NCBI GenBank assembly: GCA_024362935.1
Contig: JANCRA010000179.1
Coordinates: forward strand, 372,001 to 436,000
Direction of reading: 5' to 3'
Origin: Setophaga petechia
Taxonomy: Eukaryota; Chordata; Aves; Passeriformes; Parulidae
Length of the DNA stretch: 64,000 nucleotides
The notes below the pieces were generated by a model. The model had not been told where the DNA came from and searched no databases. It was given only the letters and a program-made list of their open reading frames with translations. Each line of letters opens with the position of its first letter. Position 1 is the first letter of the stretch. Position numbers and translations under genes: made by a program. Below are positions 1-11,160 of the stretch, piece by piece.

Positions 1-177
1 GCCAGGAGCCCCAAACCCCGGGGAGGTGTCCTGGGTTTCAGGATGGGGCTGGGGCTGTGTGTTCTGTGTCCACCTGTCAGAGCTGGGGCAGTTCTCTGCT
101 GTCCCATGGGGCAGTTTTTCCTTTCTCTCTCCCACACCAATCCTCCCTCCAGCAGATCTTGGTCTCTCTCTCCAGGC

Positions 178-433
178 AATGACAGAGCAAGAGGACACGG
201 TCCTCAAGCTGCCCCAAGGGAGATACAGGCTGGAATTAAGGAGGAAGTTTTTCACAGAAAGAGTGGTCAAATGCTGGAATCATCTACCAGGGAGGTGGTG
301 GGAGTCACCATCCCTCGATGTGTTTAACAAAGCCTGGATGTGGCACTGGGTGCCATGATCCAGCTGAGGGGTCAGAACATGGGTTGGACTCGATTATCCT
401 AAAGGTCTCTTCCAACCTAGAAATTCTGTGATT
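178..433 (+). mobile_element. CR1 LINE 3' fragment
   Basis: The sequence carries the typical CR1 3' end: a degenerate reverse-transcriptase C-terminal tail (AGGAGGAAGTTTTTCACAG, GGAGGTGGTGGGAGTCACC, GGTTGGACTCGATTATC), then AACCTAGAAATTCTGTGATT at the end. It is 5'-truncated and in plus orientation. The small open frames across it are CR1 relics. Confidence 0.85.
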
Positions 434-1568
434 ATCTCTCCTGTTCATGGGCCATTAATTATTAATTATCTTCTTTTCACAGCCACTGAGTGTCCCTGCA
501 GGGCTGATCCCATTCCCCCATCCCATGGGGAGATGCTGTGCCCAGGGCAGGAGCCAAGCATTCCTACCTGGATCCAAGCTGAGCCTGGCCCAGCACAGCA
601 GCCTTTGCCCCCTGCATTGCCAGAGGAGCAGCTTTCTGCTGCCCTGCATGGCCAGAGGGAGCCCAGGCCCATCTGCAGCAGCCCTGGAGCTGCAGAGGAA
701 AACTCCCCCCTTGTGCAGGATCCCCTGCTCCAGCAGAACCACAGCTGGCACTGCAGGAGGGCTGAGCCCCCATTTAATCAATGGATTAAAATAAAATAAA
801 CACTAAAATAAACACTAAACAGCACCTTCTACTATCAGTAGTGATTCCCAGTTGAAATTATTAAAAATAAATTCAGTACAACAGAGATGAAAGTGTAAAA
901 CTTGTAGAAGTTCTTTCCATCTGCAATCTTGAAGCTCTGCTACCAACACCCTGACCCACAGGGTGTCAGCTCCTGTTCTCACTCTGTCAGTGTTGTTTTG
1001 TACTTCTGCATTCTTATTTTATTTTTCCCTAATAAATAACTGTCATTCCTGCTCCCATATCTTGGCCTGAGAGCCCCTTAATTTCAAAATTATAATAATT
1101 CTGAGGGAGGGGGGTTTGCATTTTCCATTTCAAGGGAGGCTCCTGCCTTCCTCAGCAGACACCTGGCATTTCAAACCAAGACATGCACACACCCCAGCAA
1201 TCACCCACTGAGGGAAAACCACATTTAGGGATCAGATTCCTCTGGGAATGAGGTGGGATGAGGCACTGGAGGGAGATGCAGAGATGGTGAATGTGTTTGG
1301 AACCCTGAAAAGCAGAATGAGGCACCTCAGCTTTACCAGAACACACAAAACTGCAAACACAGAAAAGGCAAAACCTTCAGCCTCACAGTACCTTCCCTGG
1401 GCGACCTTAATATCCCACAGCTAAAAAAAGACCTTCAAAAAGACATGACAAACTGAAAACAAAACAATTTTTCTGTGATTTAAAAAAAAAAAAGGATATT
1501 CCATAATACACGACCTTAATGAAGCTTTTTTAATAACTATGTGGTCATAGCTTGTACAGACAGCCAAA
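434..1568. other. Intron, no recognised element
   Basis: This is mixed-composition intronic sequence. Short open frames near 428-799 have no splice context or recognisable protein. I see no repeat structure apart from short A/T runs. Confidence 0.6.
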
Positions 1569-1630
1569 ACTTGATTTTTTTAAAAAATTTGGTGTTTAAT
1601 TTTGTTAAAGAGAGGAAGAAAACAGCCTGG
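1569..1630 (+). repeat. Left copy of a ~60-bp direct duplication beside the assembly gap
   Basis: A T-run followed by GGTGTTTAATTTTGTTAAAG and AGAGGAAG...CAGCCTGGT recurs nearly identically at 2108-2166. The intervening sequence is the purine microsatellite plus AT-rich DNA. This could be a true duplication or an assembly duplication, because the second copy lies about 115 bp before a 100-N gap. Confidence 0.8.
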
Positions 1631-1631
1631 T

Positions 1632-1730
1632 TTGGAAGGAAGGAGGGAAGGAAGGAAGGAAGGAAGGAAGGAAGGAAGGAAGGAAGGAAGGAAGAAGGAA
1701 GGAAGGAAGGAAGAAGAAGAAAGAAAGAAA

Positions 1731-1783
<53 letters not shown>

Positions 1784-1900
1784 AAAGAAAAGAAAGAAAG
1801 AAGAAAGAGAGAAAGAGAGAGGGAGGAAAGGAAATTGAAAGGAGAGGAAAGGGAAAGAGGGAGGAAAAAAGGAAAGGGAAAGGGAAAGGGAAAGGGAAGG
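1632..1900 (+). repeat. Purine-only microsatellite, (GGAA)n then (GAAA)n and (GGGAAA)n
   Basis: About 270 bp are almost entirely A and G on the plus strand, moving from GGAA units through AAGA/GAAA units to GGGAAA units. Long open frames on both strands here (about 110-140 aa of Lys/Arg/Glu or Ser/Phe/Leu) are repeat artefacts. Confidence 0.97.
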
Positions 1901-1917
1901 AGAATTCATGGGTTAGC

Positions 1918-1992
1918 TGAATTATTATATATTTATATAAATAAATATATAATAATTTTAAAATAAATATATATATATATATATATATATAC
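1918..1992. repeat. AT-rich tract with (TA)n run
   Basis: A/T-only sequence ends in a pure TA dinucleotide run at about 1967-1991, directly after the purine microsatellite. Confidence 0.95.
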
Positions 1993-2107
1993 CCTAATAA
2001 ATATCCCTTCAATTTAGAGACTTTCTGACATAAAAAACCCCAATCAAGCTGAGCAACCTGATCAGCTGTAGCTGATGTTTTCCCTTAAAAACTGTAACTC
2101 ATGGATG

Positions 2108-2166
2108 GTTTTTTTAAAAAATTCTGGTGTTTAATTTTGTTAAAGAGAGGAAGATACAGCCTGGTG
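2108..2166 (+). repeat. Right copy of the ~60-bp direct duplication
   Basis: It repeats the sequence at 1569-1630 with a few mismatches (ATACAGCC against AAACAGCC). The N gap begins 117 bp later. Confidence 0.8.
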
Positions 2167-2282
2167 TGCTGGAGAGCAGCTGAGCTGTGTCCCCAGCCCT
2201 GTGCCAGGATGGATGAGCATTCCCAGCTGGCTGCTCCCACAAACCCCCTGGCATCTCCTGTGCCAGCCCCAGCACGGAGCCT

Positions 2283-2382
2283 NNNNNNNNNNNNNNNNNN
2301 NNNNNNNNNNNNNNNNNNNNNNNNNNNNNNNNNNNNNNNNNNNNNNNNNNNNNNNNNNNNNNNNNNNNNNNNNNNNNNNNNN
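2283..2382. other. Assembly gap (100 N)
   Basis: Exactly 100 N bases, the conventional length for a gap of unknown size. The real distance between its flanks is not known. Confidence 1.
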
Positions 2383-2385
2383 GAA

Positions 2386-3276
2386 GGAATTGGAGATGGG
2401 ATTTCCGATTTTTTTTGATGATGTGGTTTATCTGTCTTATCTCCTACACAGGCAGGAAGGGTGAGTTCAGCTCACATTGTTACAGCTTGGTTCAGAAGGT
2501 CCCAAGACCCTCAGTTACAAAACCTTTTAAGGATTTATTACCAATAAAACACTGCCAACAAGGATATTTATGTTTTTGACCAATCCTTAAATATTTTGTT
2601 TTGTGGACCCATGTTACAGTGTGAGGTTTCTTAGCCAATCATGTTCTGACACACAAACCTGCAGTGCTGCATTCTGAACTCCTTGTTTACCTTGATGCCT
2701 CAGGTTTGAGCTTTTCTATTTTTCCCATTCTGTGCTGCTTCAGTGTGTGGGTCTGAGCTTCACATTCTGGGATGGTGAGCTCTGTGCACAGAGCAGGGAG
2801 ACAAAACAATTCCTGCTCCAGCTGGGCACCAAGGACAAATGATCCAAATCTCAGCCCAGGAGCACAAACCCCGTGGGCTGCAGAGAGAAAAACAAGCAGG
2901 GTGGGACTGCCTGGGCTCAAGCTGGGATGGGACAATGAACTGCAAGATGCAAATGGAGCAGAACTGATCCCAGGGACAGACCCCGTGCCCGGGCCGTGCA
3001 TTTTGGGGCCATTTTGGTTCATCTTGGGACCATTTTGGGGCCATTTGGGTTCATCTTGGGTTCATTTTGGGGCCATTTGGGTTCATCTTGGGTTCATTTT
3101 GGTTCAGTTTTGGTTCATCTTGGGTTCATTTTGGGGCCATTTTGGTTCATCTTGGGTGCAGCCCTGGCTGGGCTCTGGTGCTGCCCAAGGTGCATCCATG
3201 GAGGAGATGAATCAATCCCTGCTTTATTCTTTAGCTCTGTCCAGCCTCTGCTCTGGGGCAGGTTCACAAGGCATCA
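2386..3276 (+). mobile_element. LTR-retrotransposon-like interspersed repeat, copy 1
   Basis: From about 2695 to 3276 it matches the reverse complement of 53365-53826 along its whole length, which proves it is a dispersed repeat. The part from 2386 to 2694 also looks like passerine LTR sequence from memory. There is a TTTATTCTTTAGCTC segment near the shared right end and no reading frame that I recognise. I did not find paired TG/CA ends or a target-site duplication, so class and limits are uncertain. Confidence 0.6.
2996..3162 (+). repeat. Minisatellite expansion inside the LTR-like repeat
   Basis: Alternating GTTCATCTTGGG and CATTTTGGGGCCATTT words are repeated several times. The inverted copy at 53 kb holds only a single version, so about 130 bp arose by local expansion after dispersal. 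The apparent FILGPFWGHLGS-type peptides are artefacts. Confidence 0.88.
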
Positions 3277-4182
3277 ACCTCTGTAACTACTTTTATTTTT
3301 ATATCTTAAACTCTAAAACTCTGAACTTCCTTTCCTTAGCTTAACCTGTCTCTGCTTTAACCCACAAATCCCCATTCTCCCTCCCAGGCACCTCAGTTTG
3401 GGGCCTTTCCCAAGGTCTCAGATCAAATCCTGGGTTTCATTCTAAGCTTTGGCTTCCAGGCCCAGAGTTCTGAGAGTTCCCTGCATTTCAGATTCCAACA
3501 TTAGTGACCAACCTGGACTCTGTAAAATAAGAAAAATGCCATTTTTTTCTCGTATTCTTCCCTTTTCCTTCCATCCTCCTCCCCAAAACTGGACTAAAAC
3601 TCTGCAGGGTCAGTGGCTTCTCTGCTCCTTTTGCTCTCTGGTCTCTGGTGAGTCAATCAGCACTAAGAGTGAAATGTTTTACAGCTCCTCTTGCAGACAC
3701 TCCAAAAAGGCATTTCTGTACCTCTTCTTGGCTACTCCTATTTCTGTATAAAACACAAGGGAAAAAAACCCATAAATTGCTATTTCTGCAACCCATAGCT
3801 GAGAAAAAGGTTTTTTGCTAGTATAAAACAAGCCAAGATTTGAGTTTCTAATTAAAATGAGATTGATTTCTTCTAATTTATTGGTTTTTATCTATCAGGA
3901 AGCCATTATCAAGATTATTTCAACCAGAAAATATTTGTTTTTTGTGGAAAGATTTAAGTTCTGCAATTCCTTGTTTTACTAATTCATACTAATTATGAAA
4001 GGCTGTAGCAACAAGAGGTTATATTTATCCATCTCAAACATGAAATCAAACAAATAACAACCCCAAATAACTAAAAATAACAAGAAGAAAGGAAAAAAAA
4101 ATTACTGATAGCAGGAAAAATTGGAAATGTGTGAGGAAAATACTGGGGAATAGAAATAAATATAATGCAAATAGAATATGCC
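3277..4182. other. Intron, possibly repeat-derived in its first part
   Basis: The segment from 3277 to about 3760 is T/C-rich and may continue the neighbouring LTR-like element, but I cannot show it. The rest is AT-rich intron with no recognised feature. Confidence 0.5.
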
Positions 4183-4264
4183 TTTTTTATTATCCCCAAA
4201 AAGCTAACTTGCAAACTTTTCAAACTTTAATAAGCAAACTTTGTCTAGAATAGAAATTAAAAAT

Positions 4265-4430
4265 CAAATTTGTCCCATCCCTGGCAGTGCCCAAGGCCAG
4301 GCTGGAGCAGCCTGGGGGCAGTGGGAGGTGTCCCTGCCATGGCAGGGGTGGGCACTGGGTGAGTTTCATGGTCCCTTCTAACCCAAAACCCATTCTGTAA
4401 TTTAATAATTCTGTAATTTTATGATTCACA
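4265..4430 (+). mobile_element. CR1 LINE 3' fragment (duplicate unit 1)
   Basis: It contains GGCAGTGCCCAAGGCCAGGC, GTGGGAGGTGTCCCTGCCAT, the imperfect palindrome CTGCCATGGCAG and an ATTCTGTAATTT-type 3' terminal octamer repeat. The orientation is plus. Confidence 0.9.
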
Positions 4431-4736
4431 GTCTAAACTGAGCTTCAGCACAATGCTGACATAAAAACAGAAATATTAAGATAAAAACAAGCCAGGCAAA
4501 CCAGCAGCAGAACCAGCACTGCCCCTGAATTTCCAACAACCATCACCCTCAAAGCTCTCTGGTGTTTCTCTCCCACAAGAAAAGCCCAAATATCCACTCA
4601 CAGGCTGCTCCTCCAAGCCTTGGCAGGAGGTGATGGTTCTGTTTTTCATTATCCCCGAAAAGCTAATTTTCAAACTTTTCAAACTTCAATTTTCAAACTT
4701 TTGTCTAGAATAGAAATTAAAAATCAAATTTGTCCC

Positions 4737-4886
4737 ATCCCTGGCAGTGCCCAAGGCCAGGCTGGAGCAGCCTGGGGCAGTGGGAGGTGTGTCCCTGCCA
4801 TGGCAGGGGTGACACTGGATGGGTTTTAAGGTCCCTTCTAACCCCAACCATTCTGTAATTTAATAATTCTGTAATTTCATGATTTT
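4737..4886 (+). mobile_element. CR1 LINE 3' fragment (duplicate unit 2)
   Basis: This is the second copy of the CR1 3' end within the tandem duplication, ending in AACCCCAACCATTCTGTAAT and octamer-like repeats. Confidence 0.9.
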
Positions 4887-5325
4887 AAGTCGAAACTGAG
4901 TTCCAGCACAATGCTGATATAAAAACAGAAATATTAAGATAAAAACAAGCCAGGCAAACCAGCAGCAGAACCAGCACTGCCCTGAATTTCCAACCCTTCA
5001 CCCTCAAAGCTCTCTGGCGCTTCTCTCCCACAAGAAAACCCCAAATATCCACTCACAGCTGCTCCTCCAAGCCTTGGCAGGAGGGGATGGTGGTGTTTTT
5101 CCAGCAGATGGGTTCTCCAGCATCCCACAGGCATCCCTCCCTCCCTGCTGAGCTGCCCTGCTCTGCTGGCTCTGAGTGGATCCATGCCCTCCCCATGGCA
5201 TCACCACCAGGGCAGGGCTGCAATGAGCACCAGGGCAGGTGGCCACCAGCAGTTCCTCTCATCTCCCACATCTGGCACCACTCTCCATGCAGAGTTTATG
5301 CACTACCTGTTGCTAATAAATCATA

Positions 5326-5385
5326 AAGTCACAGAATCATGGAATGGTTTGGGTTGGAAGGGGCCTTCAAGATCATCTGAGCTCT
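5326..5385 (-). mobile_element. CR1 LINE extreme 3' end
   Basis: CACAGAATCATGGAATGGTT followed by GGTTGGAAGGGGCCTTCAAG is the reverse complement of the CR1 terminus. Only about 60 bp remain. Confidence 0.85.
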
Positions 5386-6995
5386 GAAGTTTTTCCACTG
5401 ACACTTAACAGATGCAATATAGGGAGTATTTTGTTTTTAATCCAAAAAGTGCAAGGTAATATGTTGTAAACTGCATTTTTAAAAGCAGGCAATATAAGTA
5501 ATCTGTGGGATTCAGATTAGGTATTTAAATGTTATTATAACTGTAGGAAAGACTGAAAGGATGATAAAAAATAAACCAGCAGAGCAGGACATCAGCATTG
5601 GCAGATTCAGTTATGACCACAAGCAAAGTTATTATTTAGTGTCAACAAAATAAAGGTGCTTCCCTTCCCTCTCACTCCCCAATTCCCAATTAAAACAAAA
5701 CAATTAGGACTGGGACCACCACGTGCTTAACTGGAATTCCTATCAGTCTTTAACTTCAGAAAAATCAGAAAAACCCAACCTCAACACTGAGCTAATCAGA
5801 TTTCAGTTGACAATCTGCCAATGGAACAGGGCAATCTTGGGCTTGTGATCATTAATTGTTTGTTTAGTGCTTTAACATTGATTGTTCTCCAATTAATGCT
5901 GCAATCTCCCTACATCCCATTTATTTTACATTAAGCTTGGAGTATTTGCTTAAGAATAACCAGTAAAAATTTGTTTCCCTTAAATTTTTATTTCCTTCCT
6001 CCAGTGTTTCAGCTCATCTCCCTCCTTTTCTTCCTTATCCACTTTTCCCTCTTCATCTTCTTCAGCCTGATGATCCATTTGAATAAAAATCCAATTAAAA
6101 ATGTCCATGGGATGCTTCACAGCTGCATCCCACAACTCCTTAATGCAACGAGCCACGAGAGCTTTGTGTTTGCAAAAAATCCTGTAAAACCCTTAAGAGT
6201 TTTTTCATTATTTTGATGTAAGATAATATCATCAGTAAAAAAAAAGTGTAAAAATAGTGTCAGTTCAAGTTTACAAAAAAAAACTCTGACGTTCATCTAC
6301 TTTTAAGAGTTCAGCAAAAAGAACAATGCCAGTAAATTTCTGGAGAGCAACATGAGGTACAGGATTTTATGGCAATCCTGGGGATCACAAAGCTGCAGTG
6401 GGGGAACCTCACTTTTTTTTACACACCATTCTCTAGGCTGTGACATTTCAGGCTCAATGATATGAGGTGTGATAAATGCAGGACCTCGTTTGAATACAAA
6501 CAGATTCTTAGAATATTTTAACTAGGACTATAAGTGAAAATAAATTAGGCCAGTGGGATTTAGGGCAAGAATTCAGATTCTGTGGGATTTTCTATGTTTA
6601 TGGCTTAAGTTAGAAATTACACAAGGTTTCAAAGCTTTTGGCTCTAGAAATAAGCACTTGAAATTAATTCTGAAATTAAATCACTCTCTTCTGACTGGCA
6701 ACAAAAGAATAAACAAAAATCAGTATTTATTCTTAGCCATAGCAGAACAGGTGCTCTGTGAACTTCCCCAAGCAGCCGTGCTTTGCTTCCCAGCTCCTAC
6801 TTTGCTTCCATAGGAAATCCAACTTCTTTTTCTTCCTTTTTCTTATTTCCCTTACAAAAGGGAAGAGATGGAGATGTGCAAAATGGAAAACTGTGATCTA
6901 ACTTTGAGTTTCTAATAAATCTACCCCTGCTCTTTTCACTGAAATCTCCAGGGAATCATTCTGCCTTTGTAGCTGCAGTTCAGCCTTTGGATCTT
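5386..6995. other. Intron, no recognised element
   Basis: This is AT-rich unique-looking sequence of about 1.6 kb with only short poly-A and poly-T runs. No splice-flanked open frame was found. Confidence 0.6.
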
Positions 6996-7262
6996 TCATA
7001 GAATCCCAGAATGGTTTGGGGCAGAAGGGACCTCAAAGCTCACCCAGTGCCACCCCTGCCATGGCAGGGACACCTCCCACTGTCTCCAGTGCCCAGCCTG
7101 GCCTTGGGCACTGCCAGGGATGAAATTCCATCCCAGCCCTGCCCACCCTGCCAGGGAACAATTCCTCACTCCCAATATCCCATCCAGCCCTGCCCTCTGT
7201 CAGCTGAAGGCCATTCCCCCTTGTCCTGCCACTCCATCCCTTGTGAAAGGTCCCTGTCCATC
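6996..7262 (-). mobile_element. CR1 LINE 3' fragment
   Basis: It starts TCATAGAATCCCAGAATGGT, continues through CCACCCCTGCCATGGCAGGG and GGCCTTGGGCACTGCCAGGG to the GGAACAATTCCTCA segment. It is a 5'-truncated CR1 in minus orientation. Confidence 0.92.
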
Positions 7263-7483
7263 ATGTGGGCAGCAATCTGTCAATCAAACCCATTATCAAA
7301 TCACTTTTATTCTGTTTTATCTGAATGCAACATTGGTAATACATTCCTTTATTAGTCTGATGATCAGAATTCTAATGAAGAGCTTTGGGACAAAAATGCA
7401 AATCCAGGATTTCTCCAAGGTTCAAGCTGTTGCATGAGGTTAATTAGGGAGTGGGGAAATTGATTCCTCTGATCACATTATCA

Positions 7484-7672
7484 GTGGGCAGGCCCTGGCA
7501 CAGGGTGCCCAGAGCAGCTGGGGCTGCCCCTGGATCCCTGGCAGTGCCCAAGGCCAGGGTGGACACTGGGGCTGGAGCAGCCTGGGACAGTGGGAGGTGT
7601 CCCTGCCATGGCAGGGGTGGCACTGGGTGGGCTTTAAGATCCCTTTCCAACCCAAACCATCCATGATTCTGT
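7484..7672 (+). mobile_element. CR1 LINE 3' fragment
   Basis: GTGGGCAGGCCCTGGCACAG, CTGGATCCCTGGCAGTGCCC and a 3' end CCATGATTCTGTGATT show a plus-orientation CR1. It lies about 220 bp from the opposite-orientation CR1 at 6996-7262. Confidence 0.92.
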
Positions 7673-8287
7673 GATTAATAACTTACCTAGTTTTTCTATG
7701 CCATACACTCAGCTTTTTAAGTCCATACACACTGTCCTGGACTGATTTATGACTGGGTTTGAGGTTTTAAAGTTATTTTTAGAAGCACATGACTTCATTT
7801 AACACTATATTCTGATCTGAGCTCATGTGAAAAGGCAAAGTTGGCTATTTGATGGACACAATGGTATCTTTCTCAATGAAATACAAATATTAACCCTGAG
7901 TACTTCTGGGCAGTTTAAGCTTAGGCAGCATTTCCTCTTCCAAAAGAAAAGTTACAATTCAAGAGCAAAATTGACAGCCATGGAATTTGGAAACCAACAG
8001 CAATAATATACACATAATATGTTGCATTTAATATTACTAATAACAAGCTATCATATGCATTATGGCATATTGTATTCTGTTACATGGATCACATGCTTCA
8101 AGCTAATCCTCCTCTTCAAAAAGCTGCAATGATTTGAAACTTCATTTTTTTCACTTTATTACCAAATTCCTGGTTTCAAATGCGGGCATGAAAACAGCAC
8201 CGTGTAAAACAAACCAGCAAAATGTGACTGAAACCCTGCCATGACCATTCCTTCACTCTTGTTTTAGCTGTGCAGCCTGCCAGGGCT
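7673..8287. other. Intron, no recognised element
   Basis: AT-rich unique-looking sequence with nothing recognisable. Confidence 0.6.
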
Positions 8288-9597
8288 TCCCTCAGATTTA
8301 AGGAACAATTCCCCTCAGATTTAAGGAATTATTCCACTCAGACTTAATAAATTATTCCCCTCAGATTTAAAGAACAATTCCCCTCAGATTAAAGGAATGA
8401 TTGCCCTCAAATTTAACAAAGGATTCTCCTCAAATTTAAGAAAGGATTCCCCTAAGATTTAAAGAAGAATTCCCCTTGAATTTAAAGAACGATTTCCCTC
8501 AGATTTAAAGAAGGATTCCCCTCAAGATTCAAGGAATGATTCCCCTTGAATTTAAAGAAAAATTCCCCTCAGATTTAAGAATGACTCCCCTCAGATTTAA
8601 GGAACGACTCCCCTCAGATTTAAAAACAATTCCCCTCAGATTTAAGGAACAATTTCTCTCAGTTTGAAAAAAATATTCCCTTCACATTTAAGGAATGATT
8701 CCACTCAGATTTAAGGAATCATTTCCCTTTGATTTAAGGAACGATTCCCCTCAAATTTAAGAAATTATTCCTCGCAGATCTGTAAAGAAAGATTCACCTC
8801 ACATTTAAGGAACGATTCCCCTTAAATTTAATGAATGTTTCCCCTCAGATTTAAAGAATGATTCCCTAAAATTTAAAAAATTATTCCCCCCAGATTTAAA
8901 GAAAGATTCCCCACAGACTTAAGGAATCATTCCCATCAGATTTAAAGAAAGATTCCCCGTAAATTTAAGGAATGATTCCCCTCAGATTTAAAGAACAATT
9001 GCCCCTGGATTTAAAGAACAATTCCCCTCAGATTTAAAAGACAATTTCTCCCAGATTTAAAGAGCAATTCCCCCAGATTTAAAGAAAAATTTCCCTCAGA
9101 TTTAAGGAATGACTCCCCTCAAATTTAAAGAACAATTCCCTTCAGATTTAAAGAGCAATTCCCCCAGATTCAAAGAATAATTTCCCTCAGAATTAAAGAA
9201 CATTCCCACCCAGATTTAAAGAAAGATTCCCCTTAAATTTGAGCAACAATTCCCCTCAGACTCCAAGGAACGATTCCCCTCAGATTTAAGAACAATTCCC
9301 CCCAGATTTAAAGAACAATTCCCCCCAGATTTAAAGAACATTTCCCCCAGATTTCAAGAGCAATTCCCCCAGATTTCAAGAGCAATTCGCCCAAAATTTA
9401 AGGAACATTTCCCCTCAGATTTAAGGAACAATTCCCCCAGATTTAAGGAACATTTCCCCTCAGATTTAAAGAGCAATTTCCCCAGATTTAAAGAACATTT
9501 CCCCTCAGATTTAAAGAACAATTCCCTCAGATTTAAAGAACAATTCCCCCAGATTTAAAGAACAATTCCCCAGATTTAAAGAGCATTTCCCTCAGAT
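8288..9597 (+). repeat. 23-bp minisatellite array (~57 copies)
   Basis: The units read CCTCAGATTTAAGGAACAAT plus TCC with many variants (AAAGAACAATT, GGAATGATT). Phase is largely kept over 1.3 kb. The right end has shorter, more C-poor units. No long open frame persists because 23 is not a multiple of 3 and TTTAA supplies stops. Confidence 0.97.
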
Positions 9598-10550
9598 TGC
9601 AGGCTGCTGGGGCTGTGTTGGTGTCCCTGTGATAATGGGCATTGTTCAGGAACTTCCAGCAGCAGGGAAACCCAATCTCCCAGCAGAGTTCAGCACGGGT
9701 TAATTGCTCTGCCAAACGGGAATCTTTATTTTATGACTCAATTCCCGCTGGGAATGCCAAACCTCCCTCTGCACTGCAAGCAGGGGGCCCATTCCTTTGA
9801 CAGGAAGAAAATCCACTGATTTTACACAACAACAAAAAAGAAAGAAAGAAAGAAAGAAGGGCACACTTTGCCTTCAGTTCCATGGCAAATCAGGCACACA
9901 AGGTGCGTGACAGGAAAATAGGGACCTGATTGTTCGGTGCCCGCAGGAATGGGGCACGACAGGTGGAGAGAAAATCAGGGGAAAGTGACGCAAAGGAGAC
10001 GCCAAATCCCAACAGAGAAATCCTTCAGCGAGCGTGTCCTGGAAAATGGTATGGCAGGGAACAGTCTGGGAATGGCACAGGACCAAACCAGTGCCAGAAA
10101 CTTCCCAGTTCTTCCAGGGAAGGAACAGACTCTTGGCTGTGTCACAAAAATTCCAGAATTCCTGCGTGATCTTTTGTTATCAGGCTGAGCTTCCCCCAGC
10201 ACTGGCTGGTCCAAAGAGCTGCCCAGAAATGAATGGCACAATAAAGTATGAAATATCATACATTTAAAACTAAATTAGCAAAAAACCCCTACTGTTGAAC
10301 TTAATTTGATTTGATTTAAGGGAAACAAACTTTAGTCTGCTATATGAGCTGGTCTTTAGCACCAAAGAAAAGCACAAAACACTGCCTATAAAAAAAACAC
10401 CCCTAAGGAAGAAAAGCACAGCAGCAGCTATTTAATGCACCAACATTTTGTTTTGAGGATAAAAATCCTTCAACCATGTAAATAAATTAAGAAATGGGAG
10501 CTTAAAGGTTAGTAATAAAAGTGATGAAGTGATGTTAATAATGAAACAAT
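9598..10550. other. Intron, no recognised element
   Basis: Unique-looking sequence. A short (GAAA)n run lies at about 9838-9858. Confidence 0.6.
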
Positions 10551-10622
10551 ATGATATACGTACATACATACATATATGTATATATATATATATATATAGA
10601 TATATATAGATATATGTATACT
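10551..10622. repeat. (TA)n/(CATA)n microsatellite
   Basis: ACGTACATACATACATATAT grades into TATATA and GATATATA repeats. Confidence 0.95.
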
Positions 10623-11107
10623 CCTATATCTAGGAATATAAAAAGTAGATCTATTGTTCTTAGTACCAAACTTTGGATTATAAGTAAGACATTAATCAAG
10701 CACAGCATTCCTATCCCATCCTACAGTTTCACAAAATCAAGGGATCTGAGTTTTTAAAGGCAACATGAACTATTGTGACCTCAATATCCAAACTGACAAA
10801 ATATTTTTGCAGAAAAGATTGAGTGTAGAAGATACACAGTGTTAAAATGCATCTAACCTACTGAACAGCACATGGTTTTATAATTTCCTATTTAAATTTC
10901 CTGTTTCCTGAGAGAAAGGCACCTTTCCTGCAAGGAAGAATCCTCCCTGCACACCATGGTATTCTCCAACTTCCCACCCAAAATTCCTCAGGGATGAGGG
11001 TGGAGGGGGTTAATTTATAAAACTGTTAATGTTTGTGACAAAATACTCATTTTCAGCAGGCTAATAATGTACTGGGAGAATCTCAGCACGCTAAAATACA
11101 AAGATGA
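10623..11107. other. Intron, no recognised element
   Basis: Unique-looking sequence without a recognisable element. Confidence 0.6.
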
Positions 11108-11160
11108 TCATGGAACCATGGAATGGTTTGGGTGGGAAGGGGTCTTAAAGCTCATAACAG
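11108..11160 (-). mobile_element. CR1 LINE extreme 3' end
   Basis: CATGGAACCATGGAATGGTT then GGAAGGGGTCTTAAAGCTCA is the reverse complement of a CR1 terminus. It is about 50 bp long. Confidence 0.75.

Larger units (their letters stand above)
4183..5100 (+). repeat. Tandem duplication of a ~455-bp unit containing a CR1 fragment
   Basis: Two copies (about 4183-4646 and 4647-5100) share CTTGCAAACTTTTCAAAC-like starts, TAGAATAGAAATTAAAAATC, the CR1 segment, GATAAAAACAAGCCAGGCAA and a shared end GCTCCTCCAAGCCTTGGCAG. Each carries its own CR1 3' end, so the duplication happened after CR1 insertion. Confidence 0.92.

Noticed and set aside
1541..1966. Lys/Arg/Glu-rich 141-codon frame
   Set aside because: It is a translation of the GGAA/GAAA microsatellite.
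8288..9597. Possible CRISPR array or clustered regulatory sites
   Set aside because: Units are contiguous 23-bp repeats without unique spacers, in a vertebrate intron. This is an ordinary minisatellite.
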